Assembly: GCA_963733265.1 (NCBI GenBank)
Contig: CAVTCF010000001.1
Coordinates: 1,240,001-1,304,000 of the forward strand
Reading direction: 5' to 3'
Source of the DNA: PALSA-1006 sp963733265
GTDB taxonomy: Bacteria > Pseudomonadota > Gammaproteobacteria > Burkholderiales > Gallionellaceae
DNA: 64,000 nt
This document shows positions 34,804 through 43,675 of this stretch, one piece after another. Within the stretch, counting starts at the first letter, position 1, and the number at the start of each line of letters is the position of its first letter. The position numbers were made by a program, and so were the translations under genes. The notes under the pieces are model-generated. The model was not told the origin of the DNA. It was given only the letters and a program-made list of their open reading frames with translations, and did not search any database.

Positions 34804-35805
34804 ATGATGGAACATCCATTCGCAAAATTCATTCAGATGCTCGGCAAGGGGCAGCGCGGTGCGCGCAACCTGACTCAACAGGAAGCAGAGCAGGCTATGA
34901 GCATAATTTTGGCCGGGCAGGTCGAGCCTATTCAACTTGGCGCGTTTCTTATGTTGATGCGAATCAAAGAGGAAACTGCGGAAGAAATCGCGGGTTTTGT
35001 GCTGGCGGTGCGCAATTCGCTGGCTCTTACTGCATCACGTCCTGCTGTGGATCTGGATTGGGCTTCTTACGCAGGTAAACGTCGCCAACTGCCTTGGTAT
35101 TTGCTATCTGCAATGCTGTTGTCCAGTCATGGAGTCCGGGTATTGATGCACGGAATTGGAGGTGGCAGCGAGGGGCGTATTTATATCCCGCAGGCGATGC
35201 AGGCTTTCGGATGGAAGACATCTGCATCATTGGAAGATGCAGCGGCGCAGATAGCTAAAACTAATTTTGCATTTATTCCACTAAGTGTGTTGCACTGCGA
35301 ACTCGACCGTATACTGGGGCTAAAATCTTTGCTCGGCCTGCGTTCTCCGGTACATACTATTATTCGCATGCTCAATCCGTTTGTGGCTCCGACCTCTATC
35401 ATGGGAATTTTTCATCCCGGTTATGATGAGACTCATCAGCATGCGGCTGCGCTGCTCGGCGATCAAAATCTTGCAGTGTTCAAGGGTGAAGGCGGTGAAG
35501 CCGAAAGAAATCCTGATGCTCCGTGCAAGTTGAAATTGCTGTTGGCAGGGAAGATGCAGGATGAAGAATGGCCTGCGATGTTCAGTAACAAGCATATGAA
35601 AGACGAAGGCATGGATGTTTCGCGTCTGGCAAAGTTCTGGCGCGGGGATGTCGATGATGAATATGGTAAAGCTTGCGTGCTTGGCACAGCGGCCATCGCT
35701 TTGAGAGCGATGGGGCGGGCGCATAGTATCGAGGATGCCGAAGCACTGGCTGCTAAACTATGGGAGTCACGTGATGTCCATTTTTTGGAAAAGTTCGCGG
35801 GCTGA
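34804..35805 (+). CDS. TrpD2/YbiB-like glycosyltransferase-family protein
   Basis: 333 residues similar to anthranilate phosphoribosyltransferase (LTQQEAEQAMSIILAGQVEPIQLGAFLMLMRIKEE at the start is family-typical in parts). The glycine-rich PRPP loop of true TrpD is changed (HGIGGGSEGR), as in YbiB/TrpD2 proteins that bind nucleic acids rather than making tryptophan. Start taken at the first of two adjacent ATGs; no clear ribosome site. Confidence 0.8.
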   Translation: MMEHPFAKFIQMLGKGQRGARNLTQQEAEQAMSIILAGQVEPIQLGAFLMLMRIKEETAEEIAGFVLAVRNSLALTASRPAVDLDWASYAGKRRQLPWYLLSAMLLSSHGVRVLMHGIGGGSEGRIYIPQAMQAFGWKTSASLEDAAAQIAKTNFAFIPLSVLHCELDRILGLKSLLGLRSPVHTIIRMLNPFVAPTSIMGIFHPGYDETHQHAAALLGDQNLAVFKGEGGEAERNPDAPCKLKLLLAGKMQDEEWPAMFSNKHMKDEGMDVSRLAKFWRGDVDDEYGKACVLGTAAIALRAMGRAHSIEDAEALAAKLWESRDVHFLEKFAG

Positions 35806-35905
35806 TTTTAGTGTTTCTGATATTAGCGTCGAAGAGCTTGCCGATGCCAGTCGCCGCCGCCAGTATGGCGCTTGATGGAAGTCGTGCTGACTTTGTGACT
35901 TTGGT

Positions 35906-36199
35906 TTAAACGCAACCTGTTGGTTTGGGCATCCCGCCGTATTTTGTAATCGGTTTCATGGGGCCTGTCATCCAAAGATCAAATATTTCTTTTTGATCTT
36001 TCTCAATATGCTTGGCAAATTTTCGGATAGGCGGCACCGATCCGAATTCTTCATAATACTCGCGAGCCAGCATCAGTTGCGCCCACTTCTCTTCATTTAA
36101 TTCGTAGCCGTCCGCCTCTGCCATTGCGTGGCCGATCTCGGGCGTCCAATCACTCATATCAATAAGATAGCCGTCACCATCACGATTCGGTATTTGCAT
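35906..36199 (-). CDS. tusE: DsrC/TusE-family protein with only the terminal cysteine
   Basis: 97 residues from the ATG at 36199 (AGG 8 bases upstream). It aligns with DsrC through HWEVINF-like EEKWAQLMLAREYYEEFG and ends MPKPTGCV, keeping the penultimate cysteine. The second DsrC cysteine is replaced (TKYGG). One-cysteine members act as TusE in sulfur relay for tRNA thiolation. Which role it plays here is open; it lies alone, convergent with the TrpD2-like gene. Confidence 0.85.
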   Translation of the reverse strand: MQIPNRDGDGYLIDMSDWTPEIGHAMAEADGYELNEEKWAQLMLAREYYEEFGSVPPIRKFAKHIEKDQKEIFDLWMTGPMKPITKYGGMPKPTGCV

Positions 36200-36355
36200 G
36201 AACTGCACCTGTTATGTCATCAGAAGTAACGATGATTTAACTATACCGTAGTAATACAGTCAATTACTCTTAAGGGGGGGGGCTTAAACTCGTTAATTTG
36301 ATGAGACCTGAAATTTGTACTCCTGTTTAATTTGAAACGCGCTTTTATTCAATGG

Positions 36356-36487
36356 TTAATGATATAAAGAAACATTTTTTCCAATCCAGGCAATTAATTT
36401 ATCTATCTCCCCATGTTGGGCGAAAATCATAAATAGTGATATTCCCAGAAGAATACCAATATCGAAAGCTTGGGATAATTCATTCAT
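36356..36487 (-). CDS. Candidate 43-residue membrane protein
   Basis: Short ORF with a strong ribosome site AAGGAGATGCGAA immediately before the ATG at 36487. The protein starts MNELSQAFDIGILLG and has one membrane helix (about 9-25), then a polar HGEIDKLIAWIGKN and ends in SLYH. No family recognised. Support is the ribosome site and the coherent hydrophobic pattern; no homologue could be checked. Confidence 0.5.
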   Translation of the reverse strand: MNELSQAFDIGILLGISLFMIFAQHGEIDKLIAWIGKNVSLYH

Positions 36488-37198
36488 TTCGCATCTCCTT
36501 ATGGCTTGGGTTTATTCAAACTTATCCTATGAATTTAATAAAAGCATAATGTGCGCCATCTTTCGAAACATTGTTCTAATATGATGAATATATGGTAAAT
36601 AAAAATATTTTATTGTCGAATTGTTGAATTTTAACAACCAAGAAAAAGCCAATAATGGCAGTTGAACTAGAGATTACATTGGATCAAGCTGACATTTATG
36701 TCAGTTTCACATTTATGACTTCAGTTAAACGAAATTTATTTGTCTATTTTCTCGATGGGCAGCCTAAGCCATGAATAATGTTGAACCGCGACTACCCATT
36801 TGATGGAACTAAATGGAGGTTCGCTATTTCTTTATGAGATTGGTTACATAATAACCAGTAAAGAACCACCTATTATTTTTGCGTTAAAAATAGTATCACT
36901 AGGGGGGGGCATGGAGTTTCTCCCCAATATTAAGTCGCAATGATTTATTGAATTGCTGGCATAAAATTACCTGCACCAAATAATCGTAATGATATAAATC
37001 AATTGGCTGCTTATACTGTTTTGCTAAACAGCCCATACTGGACTAAGCATGGACTCAGGTTGCATTGATAATTGCAGGATAAGTTGAATTTTGTTGAAAC
37101 AGATCGAGCATGACAAATATATTTGTATATTATAAAATTCTAATATAGAATGCCGCATCGACTGATTTACAGCACACGAATATCAATTGGGGCTCTCT
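36488..37198. other. AT-rich region without a clear gene, upstream of the RND gene
   Basis: About 710 bases of AT-rich sequence with an 8-base G run at 36902-36909 (another of 9 at 36274-36282). A 39-codon ORF at 36655 has no ribosome site. It probably holds the promoter of the RND operon. I saw no membrane fusion protein remnant. Confidence 0.4.
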
Positions 37199-40100
37199 AT
37201 GAATTTAAATCAATTAGGAATCTCGGGACGTATCGCAGCATATTTCCAGACGGCACAGATAACGCCTTTGCTAGCGATCATGGCGCTGGTTTTGGGATTG
37301 TTTGCTTTATTGGTTACTCCCCGCGAAGAAGAGCCGCAAATTAATGTGACGATGGCGAATGTCATCATTCCATTTCCCGGTGCTTCGACCAAAGACGTCG
37401 AAAAAATGGTGTCCATTCCGGCGGAACAGGTGCTTTCTCAGATAGCGGGGATTGAGCATGTTACATCAAGTTCTTTCCACGGCGCGTCTATACTTTCCGT
37501 GCAATTTAAAGTCGGGGTGCCAAGAACCGAAGCGCTGGTAAGGTTACACGATACAGTAAGCGCCAATCAGGATTGGCTGCCGAAAGGGCTTGGCGTGCTG
37601 GAGCCGATTATCAAACCCAAGGGGATTGATGATGTGCCGATTCTCACGCTGACGCTGTATGACAAAGAAAACAAATTGACCAGTCTTGAACTGGAAAAAA
37701 TTGCCAATCAAATCGAGACCGACCTCAAGCGAGTCAAAGGCACAAGGGAAGTCAAAACCGTTGGCGGGCCGCACCGGGCTATTCGTGTCGAGATTGATCC
37801 CGCAGCTTTGTCTTCACGCGGCTTCACGATTCAAGAGCTAAGGCTGGCTTTGCAATCGGCAAATTTGGGTTTGCCGGTCGGAAACCTGCTTAACGGAGAT
37901 AACTCGGTTCAGATCGAGTCCGGTCCGTTCTTGCATTCGGCCGCCGATGTAAAAGAGATCGTACTGGGGGTGCGCAATGGCGAACCGGTTTTCATCAGGG
38001 ATGTCGCGAAGGTCGCAGATGGTGCCGAGCAAACTCAGCGATTGGTTCTGTTTGGACGAAAAAGCAATGCGTCGGGCGAGTCTCCTGTCTTTTCAGCGGT
38101 AACAATGTCCGTGACTAAAAATGCCGGTGAAAATGCAATCGATGTTGCCAATAATCTGATCAAGGAAGTTGACTCATTAAAGGGCGAGGTTGTGCCAGCC
38201 AATGTGGAAATCGTGGTGACACGCAATTATGGCGAGACGGCAAACAGCAAGGCACAGAAGCTGATCCAGAAATTATTATTCGCAACCGCGTCGGTAGTTG
38301 CCCTAGTGTTTTTATTACTGGGCCGAAGAGAGGCAATCATTGTCGGTGCGGCGGTGATTTTGACGCTGACCGTCACGCTGTTCGCTTCATGGGCATGGGG
38401 CTTTACGCTTAATCGTGTCTCGTTGTTTGCGCTGATATTCTCAATCGGTATTCTGGTCGATGATGCGATCGTCATTGTTGAAAATATTCATCGTCATCAA
38501 AACCTGTTCCCGCATAAAAAACTAATAAATATTATTCCGGCGGCAGTGAACGAAGTCGGCGGCCCTACGATTCTGGCCACGTTGACAGTGATTGCGGCAT
38601 TGCTGCCGATGGCATTTGTAAGCGGCCTCATGGGGCCGTACATGAGCCCGATTCCTATTAACGCAAGTATGGGAATGATTTTGTCACTGGCCATTGCATT
38701 TGTGATTACTCCCTGGCTATCACTCAAGCTGATGAAGCATTCGAGTTCGCATGGACATGAGGGTTCGGCATTGGCGCATGTGGAAACGGCGATCACCCAT
38801 ACAGAATCGGCAGTGTTGAAATGGCTCAAGCCAAAATTTACAAAATTATTCAGACCGTTCCTGAGCGATGAACATGGCTCAAGGAATAGAAAACTGCTGA
38901 CCCTTGTTGTTCTGATCATGATCGGATTGTCAGCGGCATTGCCGGCGATTGGTTTGGTCGTTTTGAAGATGTTGCCATTCGATAATAAATCGGAGTTTCA
39001 GGTTGTTCTGGATATGCCTTCCGACACACGTGTGGAAAAAACTGCGCAGGTATTGCGTGAGATGGGGCAATACTTAAGCCAAGTGCCGGAGTTGAAAGAC
39101 TATCAAATATACGCGGGAGCCTCGGCACCGATCAATTTCAACGGATTGGTTCGTCAGTATTATTTGCGTTCTTCTGAAACGCAGGGTGATATTCAAGTCA
39201 ATCTGGTTGATAAGCATGAGCGCAAAGATAAAAGTCATGCCATCGCCATGAGAGTCAGACCGGCATTGGAAGAAATCGCGAAAAAATATTCCGGTCGTGT
39301 AAAAGTTGTCGAGGTTCCCCCCGGCCCTCCGGTGTTATCTCCCTTGGTGGCTGAAATATATGGCCCGACTGACGAGGGTCGCTATGCGATCGCCCAGAAA
39401 GTACGAGCCATTTTTGAAAAGACTGCCAATGTGGTGGACGTGGACGATAGCTCTATTTCTATATCGGCCAAGAAATATCTGGTTGTCGATCGCCGCAAGG
39501 CAAGCTTGATGGGGGTGTCGCAAGAGTCAATAGTAACGACTCTTAGTGCAGGCCTTGCGGGAGAGAGCACCGCTTATATTCACGATGAAACAAAATATCC
39601 TGCTGCGGCGATCATTCGTTTGCCGGAAAACAAACAAAGCAGCTTGGATGCGTTACTTAAGTTGACAGTCCGAAATTCTCAACGTGAACTAGTGCCGCTA
39701 AGCGAACTGGTCAAGGTTGTTGACTCGACTAGAGAGCAACCGATCTTTCACAAGGATTTGTTACCAGTCAATTATGTTATAGGTGACGCAGCTGGTGAAA
39801 ATGACAGCCCGCTGTACGGTATATTCAAAATGAGGCCGAATATCCATGCAATCCTGGATCCAAGCGGCAAGGCGCTTGATGAGTTTTATATCAATCAACC
39901 CACAGATCCTTATCGCAATTACTCGATCAAATGGGATGGCGAGTCGCAGGTTACTTACGAAACGTTTAGGGATATGGGGATCGCGTATGGCGTTGGTTTA
40001 GTCATCATCTATTTATTGGTGGTAGCTCAATTCGGTTCATATTTGACTCCGCTCATTATCATGGTGCCGATCCCGCTTACCATTATCGGGGTGATGCCGG

Positions 40101-40477
40101 GACATGCTTTGCTTGGATCTCAATTCACGGCGACATCCATGATAGGAATGATTGCCCTGGCTGGAATTATTGTTCGTAACTCTATTTTGTTGGTCGATTA
40201 TATTAATCTCCAACTGAGGCAAGGTGTGCCATTTAAAGAGGCCGTGGTGAACTCCTCAATTACCAGAGCCCAGCCCATCGTTCTTACCGGATTGTCAGCC
40301 ATGTTGGGAGCATTCTTTATTTTGGACGATCCGATATTTAACGGTTTGGCTATCTCGCTGATATTCGGAATACTGGTTTCGACAATACTGACGCTAGTGA
40401 TTATTCCACTTCTATATTACGTCGCGTATTCAAAAAATCCAATGCTAACCAACAAGACAAAAGGAGATTTAGTATGA
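37199..40477 (+). CDS. RND-family efflux permease (inner membrane pump)
   Basis: 1092 residues from the ATG at 37199 (GGGG 7 bases upstream; TTG four codons earlier possible). It has the RND layout: helix 1, a large periplasmic loop, a helix bundle with SIGILVDDAIVIVENI (the proton-relay Asp pair region) and a second half ending in LAGIIVRNSILLVDY. Such pumps export metals, drugs or organic substrates by proton antiport together with an adaptor and a TolC channel. Here the TolC gene is present, but no adaptor gene lies on either side. Confidence 0.9.
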   Translation: MNLNQLGISGRIAAYFQTAQITPLLAIMALVLGLFALLVTPREEEPQINVTMANVIIPFPGASTKDVEKMVSIPAEQVLSQIAGIEHVTSSSFHGASILSVQFKVGVPRTEALVRLHDTVSANQDWLPKGLGVLEPIIKPKGIDDVPILTLTLYDKENKLTSLELEKIANQIETDLKRVKGTREVKTVGGPHRAIRVEIDPAALSSRGFTIQELRLALQSANLGLPVGNLLNGDNSVQIESGPFLHSAADVKEIVLGVRNGEPVFIRDVAKVADGAEQTQRLVLFGRKSNASGESPVFSAVTMSVTKNAGENAIDVANNLIKEVDSLKGEVVPANVEIVVTRNYGETANSKAQKLIQKLLFATASVVALVFLLLGRREAIIVGAAVILTLTVTLFASWAWGFTLNRVSLFALIFSIGILVDDAIVIVENIHRHQNLFPHKKLINIIPAAVNEVGGPTILATLTVIAALLPMAFVSGLMGPYMSPIPINASMGMILSLAIAFVITPWLSLKLMKHSSSHGHEGSALAHVETAITHTESAVLKWLKPKFTKLFRPFLSDEHGSRNRKLLTLVVLIMIGLSAALPAIGLVVLKMLPFDNKSEFQVVLDMPSDTRVEKTAQVLREMGQYLSQVPELKDYQIYAGASAPINFNGLVRQYYLRSSETQGDIQVNLVDKHERKDKSHAIAMRVRPALEEIAKKYSGRVKVVEVPPGPPVLSPLVAEIYGPTDEGRYAIAQKVRAIFEKTANVVDVDDSSISISAKKYLVVDRRKASLMGVSQESIVTTLSAGLAGESTAYIHDETKYPAAAIIRLPENKQSSLDALLKLTVRNSQRELVPLSELVKVVDSTREQPIFHKDLLPVNYVIGDAAGENDSPLYGIFKMRPNIHAILDPSGKALDEFYINQPTDPYRNYSIKWDGESQVTYETFRDMGIAYGVGLVIIYLLVVAQFGSYLTPLIIMVPIPLTIIGVMPGHALLGSQFTATSMIGMIALAGIIVRNSILLVDYINLQLRQGVPFKEAVVNSSITRAQPIVLTGLSAMLGAFFILDDPIFNGLAISLIFGILVSTILTLVIIPLLYYVAYSKNPMLTNKTKGDLV

Positions 40478-40683
40478 CCTCGTGGAGAATAGTGAGAATT
40501 ATTGCGGGCACATTTATTTTGCTCTCATTGGGTTTGGGGATTGAGGGGAGCCCGATTTATATTAGCCAATGGTTTTTGGCTTTCACCGCCTTTGTCGGGG
40601 TCAATTTATTGCAAAGCGGTTTAACGCAATGGTGCTTGATGAATACGATCCTGCGTAGCTGCGGAATTCGTGAGGGGAATTAA
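40474..40683 (+). CDS. DUF2892-family small membrane protein
   Basis: 69 residues, two membrane helices (about 8-22 and 30-48) with the family-typical FVGVNLLQSG and a following cysteine pair (C54, C63). It overlaps the RND stop by 4 bases and precedes the TolC gene, so it is part of the same operon. DUF2892 domains often accompany rhodaneses and sulfur genes; function unknown. Confidence 0.8.
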   Translation: MTSWRIVRIIAGTFILLSLGLGIEGSPIYISQWFLAFTAFVGVNLLQSGLTQWCLMNTILRSCGIREGN

Positions 40684-40684
40684 C

Positions 40685-42070
40685 ATGAATTTCGGGATAG
40701 CCGTATTGGCATTGCAGGCAGCGATAGTCAGTATTCTATTTAGCTCGAACACTTTTGCGGCCGACCTTTTGGAAGTATGGCAGGCAGCCAAAGGTCACGA
40801 TCCGGAATATATGGCTGCTCAATCTGACAAATCGGCCGGAGCGGCACGGAGACAACAAGGGAACACTTTGCTAAGGCCAACGGTCAATTTAGTTGCCGGA
40901 GCCGGCATCGTAAATGAAAATTCGACCACGACAGGGGCTCAGTTTTCAGCTCCCAGTTTCGGGACATTTAACGGGGCAAATTTTAATACCTCAATCAATT
41001 ATGGGGCGAGAACAAAGGTTGCTATTCAAGCTTCCCAGCCATTATATGATCGCGAGTTATCGGCGCAAAAAGGGCAATTGCAATTGTCGGGAGATGTCGC
41101 TGACATGGGAATGGTTGCGGCCGATAGTACCCTGATTTTGCAAGTGGCTGAAAACTATTTCGAGACAGTCAAGGCGCAATCCATCATCAATTTGCTGATT
41201 GAGCAACAAAATGCAGTCTCCAATACTTACTCTGAAATCAGTAAGCGTCAGCATTTGGGGGATGCCAGTAAAATTGACCTGCAAGAAACAGCTGAACAAG
41301 TAGAAGCGGTTAAGGCCAAGCTTTTAAATGTTCAATTTGCATACAACAATAACTTGTTAATGCTAACGGAACTTACCGGGCAAAAGATCAAAGTAAATGC
41401 GTTTCAAGAAAATTTTAACTCTGCAGATATCTCAACAGGAAATGCAAGCGAATGGATAGGCAAAGCTAAATTACAAAACTCCCAATTGAGAATCCTGGCA
41501 GTGCAGGAGCAAGTGAGGAACGCCGAGATAGAGAAATACAATTCAAGTTTATCGCCAAAGGTTAATTTGATTGCTCAAGTTGAAAGAGATAAGGTGAATG
41601 GTTCCGGCGATTACGGCTCTGCTAGTAATACGACAAGCAATAATATGATCGGTGTTCAACTCTCGGTTCCATTAACGGATGGTTATCGGTCTGCCAAAAA
41701 GGATGAGGCTTATTACCTGGCAGAAAAAGCAAAACAGGAATATGAGCACGCTTCTCTGGAAATAGAAAAAAGAATTAATTCAATTGTGTTTGCCTTGGCT
41801 ACCGGCAAGGATCGAATAGATTCGCTAACCAAAATGGTTACACTAAGTAAAGATCGGCTTGACGCAACAGAGAAAAGTCACCGACAAGGATCAAGAACCA
41901 CATTGGAGTTGCTGGGGGCGCAAAGTGACTATATTTCAGCCAAGCTGGCTTTGCTCGATGAGCAGATTAATTTGATTATTAATCGGATAAGGTTGTCAGC
42001 GATTGCCGGAGAAGTTTCAGAGCAAGATTTAATTTCGGCAAATCGGTTCTTAACAAAAAACCAGATGTGA
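40685..42070 (+). CDS. TolC-family outer membrane channel
   Basis: 461 residues from the ATG at 40685 (GAGGGG upstream; an in-frame GTG lies five codons before). Signal peptide to about residue 27, then the TolC duplicated coiled-coil pattern (DLLEVWQAAKGHDPEY, VAENYFETVKAQ, LLGAQSDYISAKLALLDEQ). It forms the outer membrane exit duct for the RND pump encoded upstream. Confidence 0.9.
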   Translation: MNFGIAVLALQAAIVSILFSSNTFAADLLEVWQAAKGHDPEYMAAQSDKSAGAARRQQGNTLLRPTVNLVAGAGIVNENSTTTGAQFSAPSFGTFNGANFNTSINYGARTKVAIQASQPLYDRELSAQKGQLQLSGDVADMGMVAADSTLILQVAENYFETVKAQSIINLLIEQQNAVSNTYSEISKRQHLGDASKIDLQETAEQVEAVKAKLLNVQFAYNNNLLMLTELTGQKIKVNAFQENFNSADISTGNASEWIGKAKLQNSQLRILAVQEQVRNAEIEKYNSSLSPKVNLIAQVERDKVNGSGDYGSASNTTSNNMIGVQLSVPLTDGYRSAKKDEAYYLAEKAKQEYEHASLEIEKRINSIVFALATGKDRIDSLTKMVTLSKDRLDATEKSHRQGSRTTLELLGAQSDYISAKLALLDEQINLIINRIRLSAIAGEVSEQDLISANRFLTKNQM

Positions 42071-42243
42071 TTAACCAACCGCCGTATTCATATATGGATG
42101 GACAATAAATATAAATAAAGTTTATTAATTTTCGCCATGTCGCCGATGTGAAATTTATTTTTTGCGTAAATATGATTAAGCTATAAATTAGGTAATTCAA
42201 AAAAATACAGTCAAAAACGGTAATTGAAATTGAGGTGGGGCCG

Positions 42244-42573
42244 ATGTTGAATGCTAGCAAAAATACTTTCTCAAATAGATTAATTAACAGAGATGTAGAT
42301 ATCCTGCATGCATCTATGGCGATTAAGGCTATGGCTCATCCCCTACGCTTAAAGGCGTTATGCGTACTGGCAGAGAAGGAATTATGCGTGCAAACCATTG
42401 TTGATTGCACTGGGACATCGCATAGTAATATGTCTCAGCACCTTTCTATTTTACGTGAACAGGGTGTATTGGCTTCTCGAAAGGAAGCCAACCGTGTGTT
42501 CTATCGGATTGGTGATCCGCGTACGATTAAGCTTGTCTGTATGATGAGGGATTTGTTTTGTACAACTACTTAG
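42244..42573 (+). CDS. ArsR-family regulator of the SqrR/BigR persulfide-sensor type
   Basis: 109 residues from the ATG at 42244 (GAGGTGG upstream). A winged helix-turn-helix covers about 30-95 (TSHSNMSQHLSILREQG as recognition region). Two cysteines, C40 in LKALCVLA and C106 in RDLFCTTT, sit where Rhodobacter SqrR has Cys41 and Cys107, which form a tetrasulfide bridge with sulfane sulfur. That placement is seen; the sensing role is inference. C48, C55 and C99 are extra. It could control the RND operon just upstream or the sqr unit downstream. Confidence 0.82.
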   Translation: MLNASKNTFSNRLINRDVDILHASMAIKAMAHPLRLKALCVLAEKELCVQTIVDCTGTSHSNMSQHLSILREQGVLASRKEANRVFYRIGDPRTIKLVCMMRDLFCTTT

Positions 42574-42703
42574 TTAGTCTAGGAGCGGTTTATTAAAACT
42601 TGGTACGTTTGTATATTGCCGGGGATTTGTCATCTCTTACACTGTTTAAATGACCGTTGGAATTCTGAGTGTTGTTTAAATTGCAGCGCTAGGAGGTGCT
42701 ACA

Positions 42704-43393
42704 GTGGCATTGATTGTAAAGTGTAAACAATGCGGCAACGAAATTGACCGAGCAGCTAAGAAATGCCCTCTTTGTGGATACAAAGACCAACATTTCAATT
42801 TTTTATTGTGGATGTCGAGTATTGTGTTATTAATTTTTGTCGGCATCCCCTGCATCGTCAGCGCGTCTTCGAAAAACAATCCGTCACCGGCTCAAACTAA
42901 TCCATTAAACAGTGAAAGCGCACTCCAGTGTGGTTTGATTGATGGTTATCAGGTCGGGATGAGCACTGCAAACTTTAAAGAAAGTTACCCAAAGAATCTT
43001 CCTAAATCCTCCTGTCGTACTAGCTCACCAAAGATGGTTCGCTGTGATGGTCAATTGGAAATTAACAATATCAAAACTTTTGTATCTTTTGATTTCGGAT
43101 ATGGGAGTGATTATAAGGATGGAACACAATTTTCTTTTGGAAATGGCAAGCTCTTCGGAGTAAAGGGAAATTTCGAAATATCAGAATTTGATTTTGTAAA
43201 GCAAGAGTTTCTTAAAAAGTTCGGTATACCTAAGTCGGATAATAAGACTTCAACGGGTTATGAGGGAATCTCTTGGAATAAGGACGGCAACGCTATCATG
43301 CTTAGCCAAATTCCCGATGGGGAAGGGTATCTGTTTTCCATTATCCCGTTAGATCCGAAAAGATTGTCAGCGTGTCTGGCTGCCCATTTGTGA
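42704..43393 (+). CDS. Zinc-ribbon membrane protein of unknown function
   Basis: 229 residues, GTG start with AGGAGG 7 bases upstream. The N-terminus has a rubredoxin-like zinc ribbon (CKQCG at 7-11, CPLCG at 20-24), followed by one membrane helix (about 33-52) and a long domain outside (or inside) the cell with a repeated G-F/Y pattern and several cysteines. I do not recognise the C-terminal domain. A terminator between this gene and the convergent sqr unit follows. Confidence 0.6.
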   Translation: MALIVKCKQCGNEIDRAAKKCPLCGYKDQHFNFLLWMSSIVLLIFVGIPCIVSASSKNNPSPAQTNPLNSESALQCGLIDGYQVGMSTANFKESYPKNLPKSSCRTSSPKMVRCDGQLEINNIKTFVSFDFGYGSDYKDGTQFSFGNGKLFGVKGNFEISEFDFVKQEFLKKFGIPKSDNKTSTGYEGISWNKDGNAIMLSQIPDGEGYLFSIIPLDPKRLSACLAAHL

Positions 43394-43435
43394 AATGATA
43401 TTTAGGGATTCATTGAAGTGCTGTATGAAATGATG

Positions 43436-43460
43436 GGGGAGCGAACATAGTCCGCTCCCC
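43436..43460. terminator. Terminator between convergent units
   Basis: GGGGAGCG (43436-43443) and CGCTCCCC (43453-43460) form an 8-bp stem with a 9-base loop, followed by a T-rich stretch. It lies between the zinc-ribbon gene (+) and the sqr unit (-), and can serve either side. Confidence 0.7.
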
Positions 43461-43482
43461 TTCATTGTTTTAAATATTCGAT

Positions 43483-43647
43483 TCAGTGGTGCGATTTGGA
43501 AAGTAATTTTAGCATCTTCAGGTTGATAACCATGAAGCGAAATAGCTGCCAAATCACGCACGTCCTCATGAAGCGAGTTAGTCGAGTCGGTGTGGGCGGA
43601 TAGTAAGCCTGCTGGTATGGCTCTCTGTTGGTGATTTTTTCTGACAT
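43483..43647 (-). CDS. 54-residue small protein behind sqr
   Basis: Start ATG at 43647 with AAGGA 7 bases upstream, 28 bases after the sqr stop. The N-terminal half is polar and proline/tyrosine-rich (PYQQAYYPPTPTRL), the C-terminal half is a basic amphipathic helix (CVIWQLFRFMVINLKMLKLL). This looks like a peripheral membrane or membrane-docking peptide; it may help anchor the SQR. No family recognised. Confidence 0.65.
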   Translation of the reverse strand: MSEKITNREPYQQAYYPPTPTRLTRFMRTCVIWQLFRFMVINLKMLKLLSKSHH

Positions 43648-43675
43648 GTTTTTTTCCTTATAAATTTTCGATAGA

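Noticed and set aside
36655..36774. 39-codon plus-strand ORF in the AT-rich region
   Set aside because: No ribosome site and no coherent protein pattern.
36274..36909. Runs of 8-9 G (36274-36282 and 36902-36909)
   Set aside because: They could be phase-variable tracts, but neither lies in a gene or at a convincing promoter.
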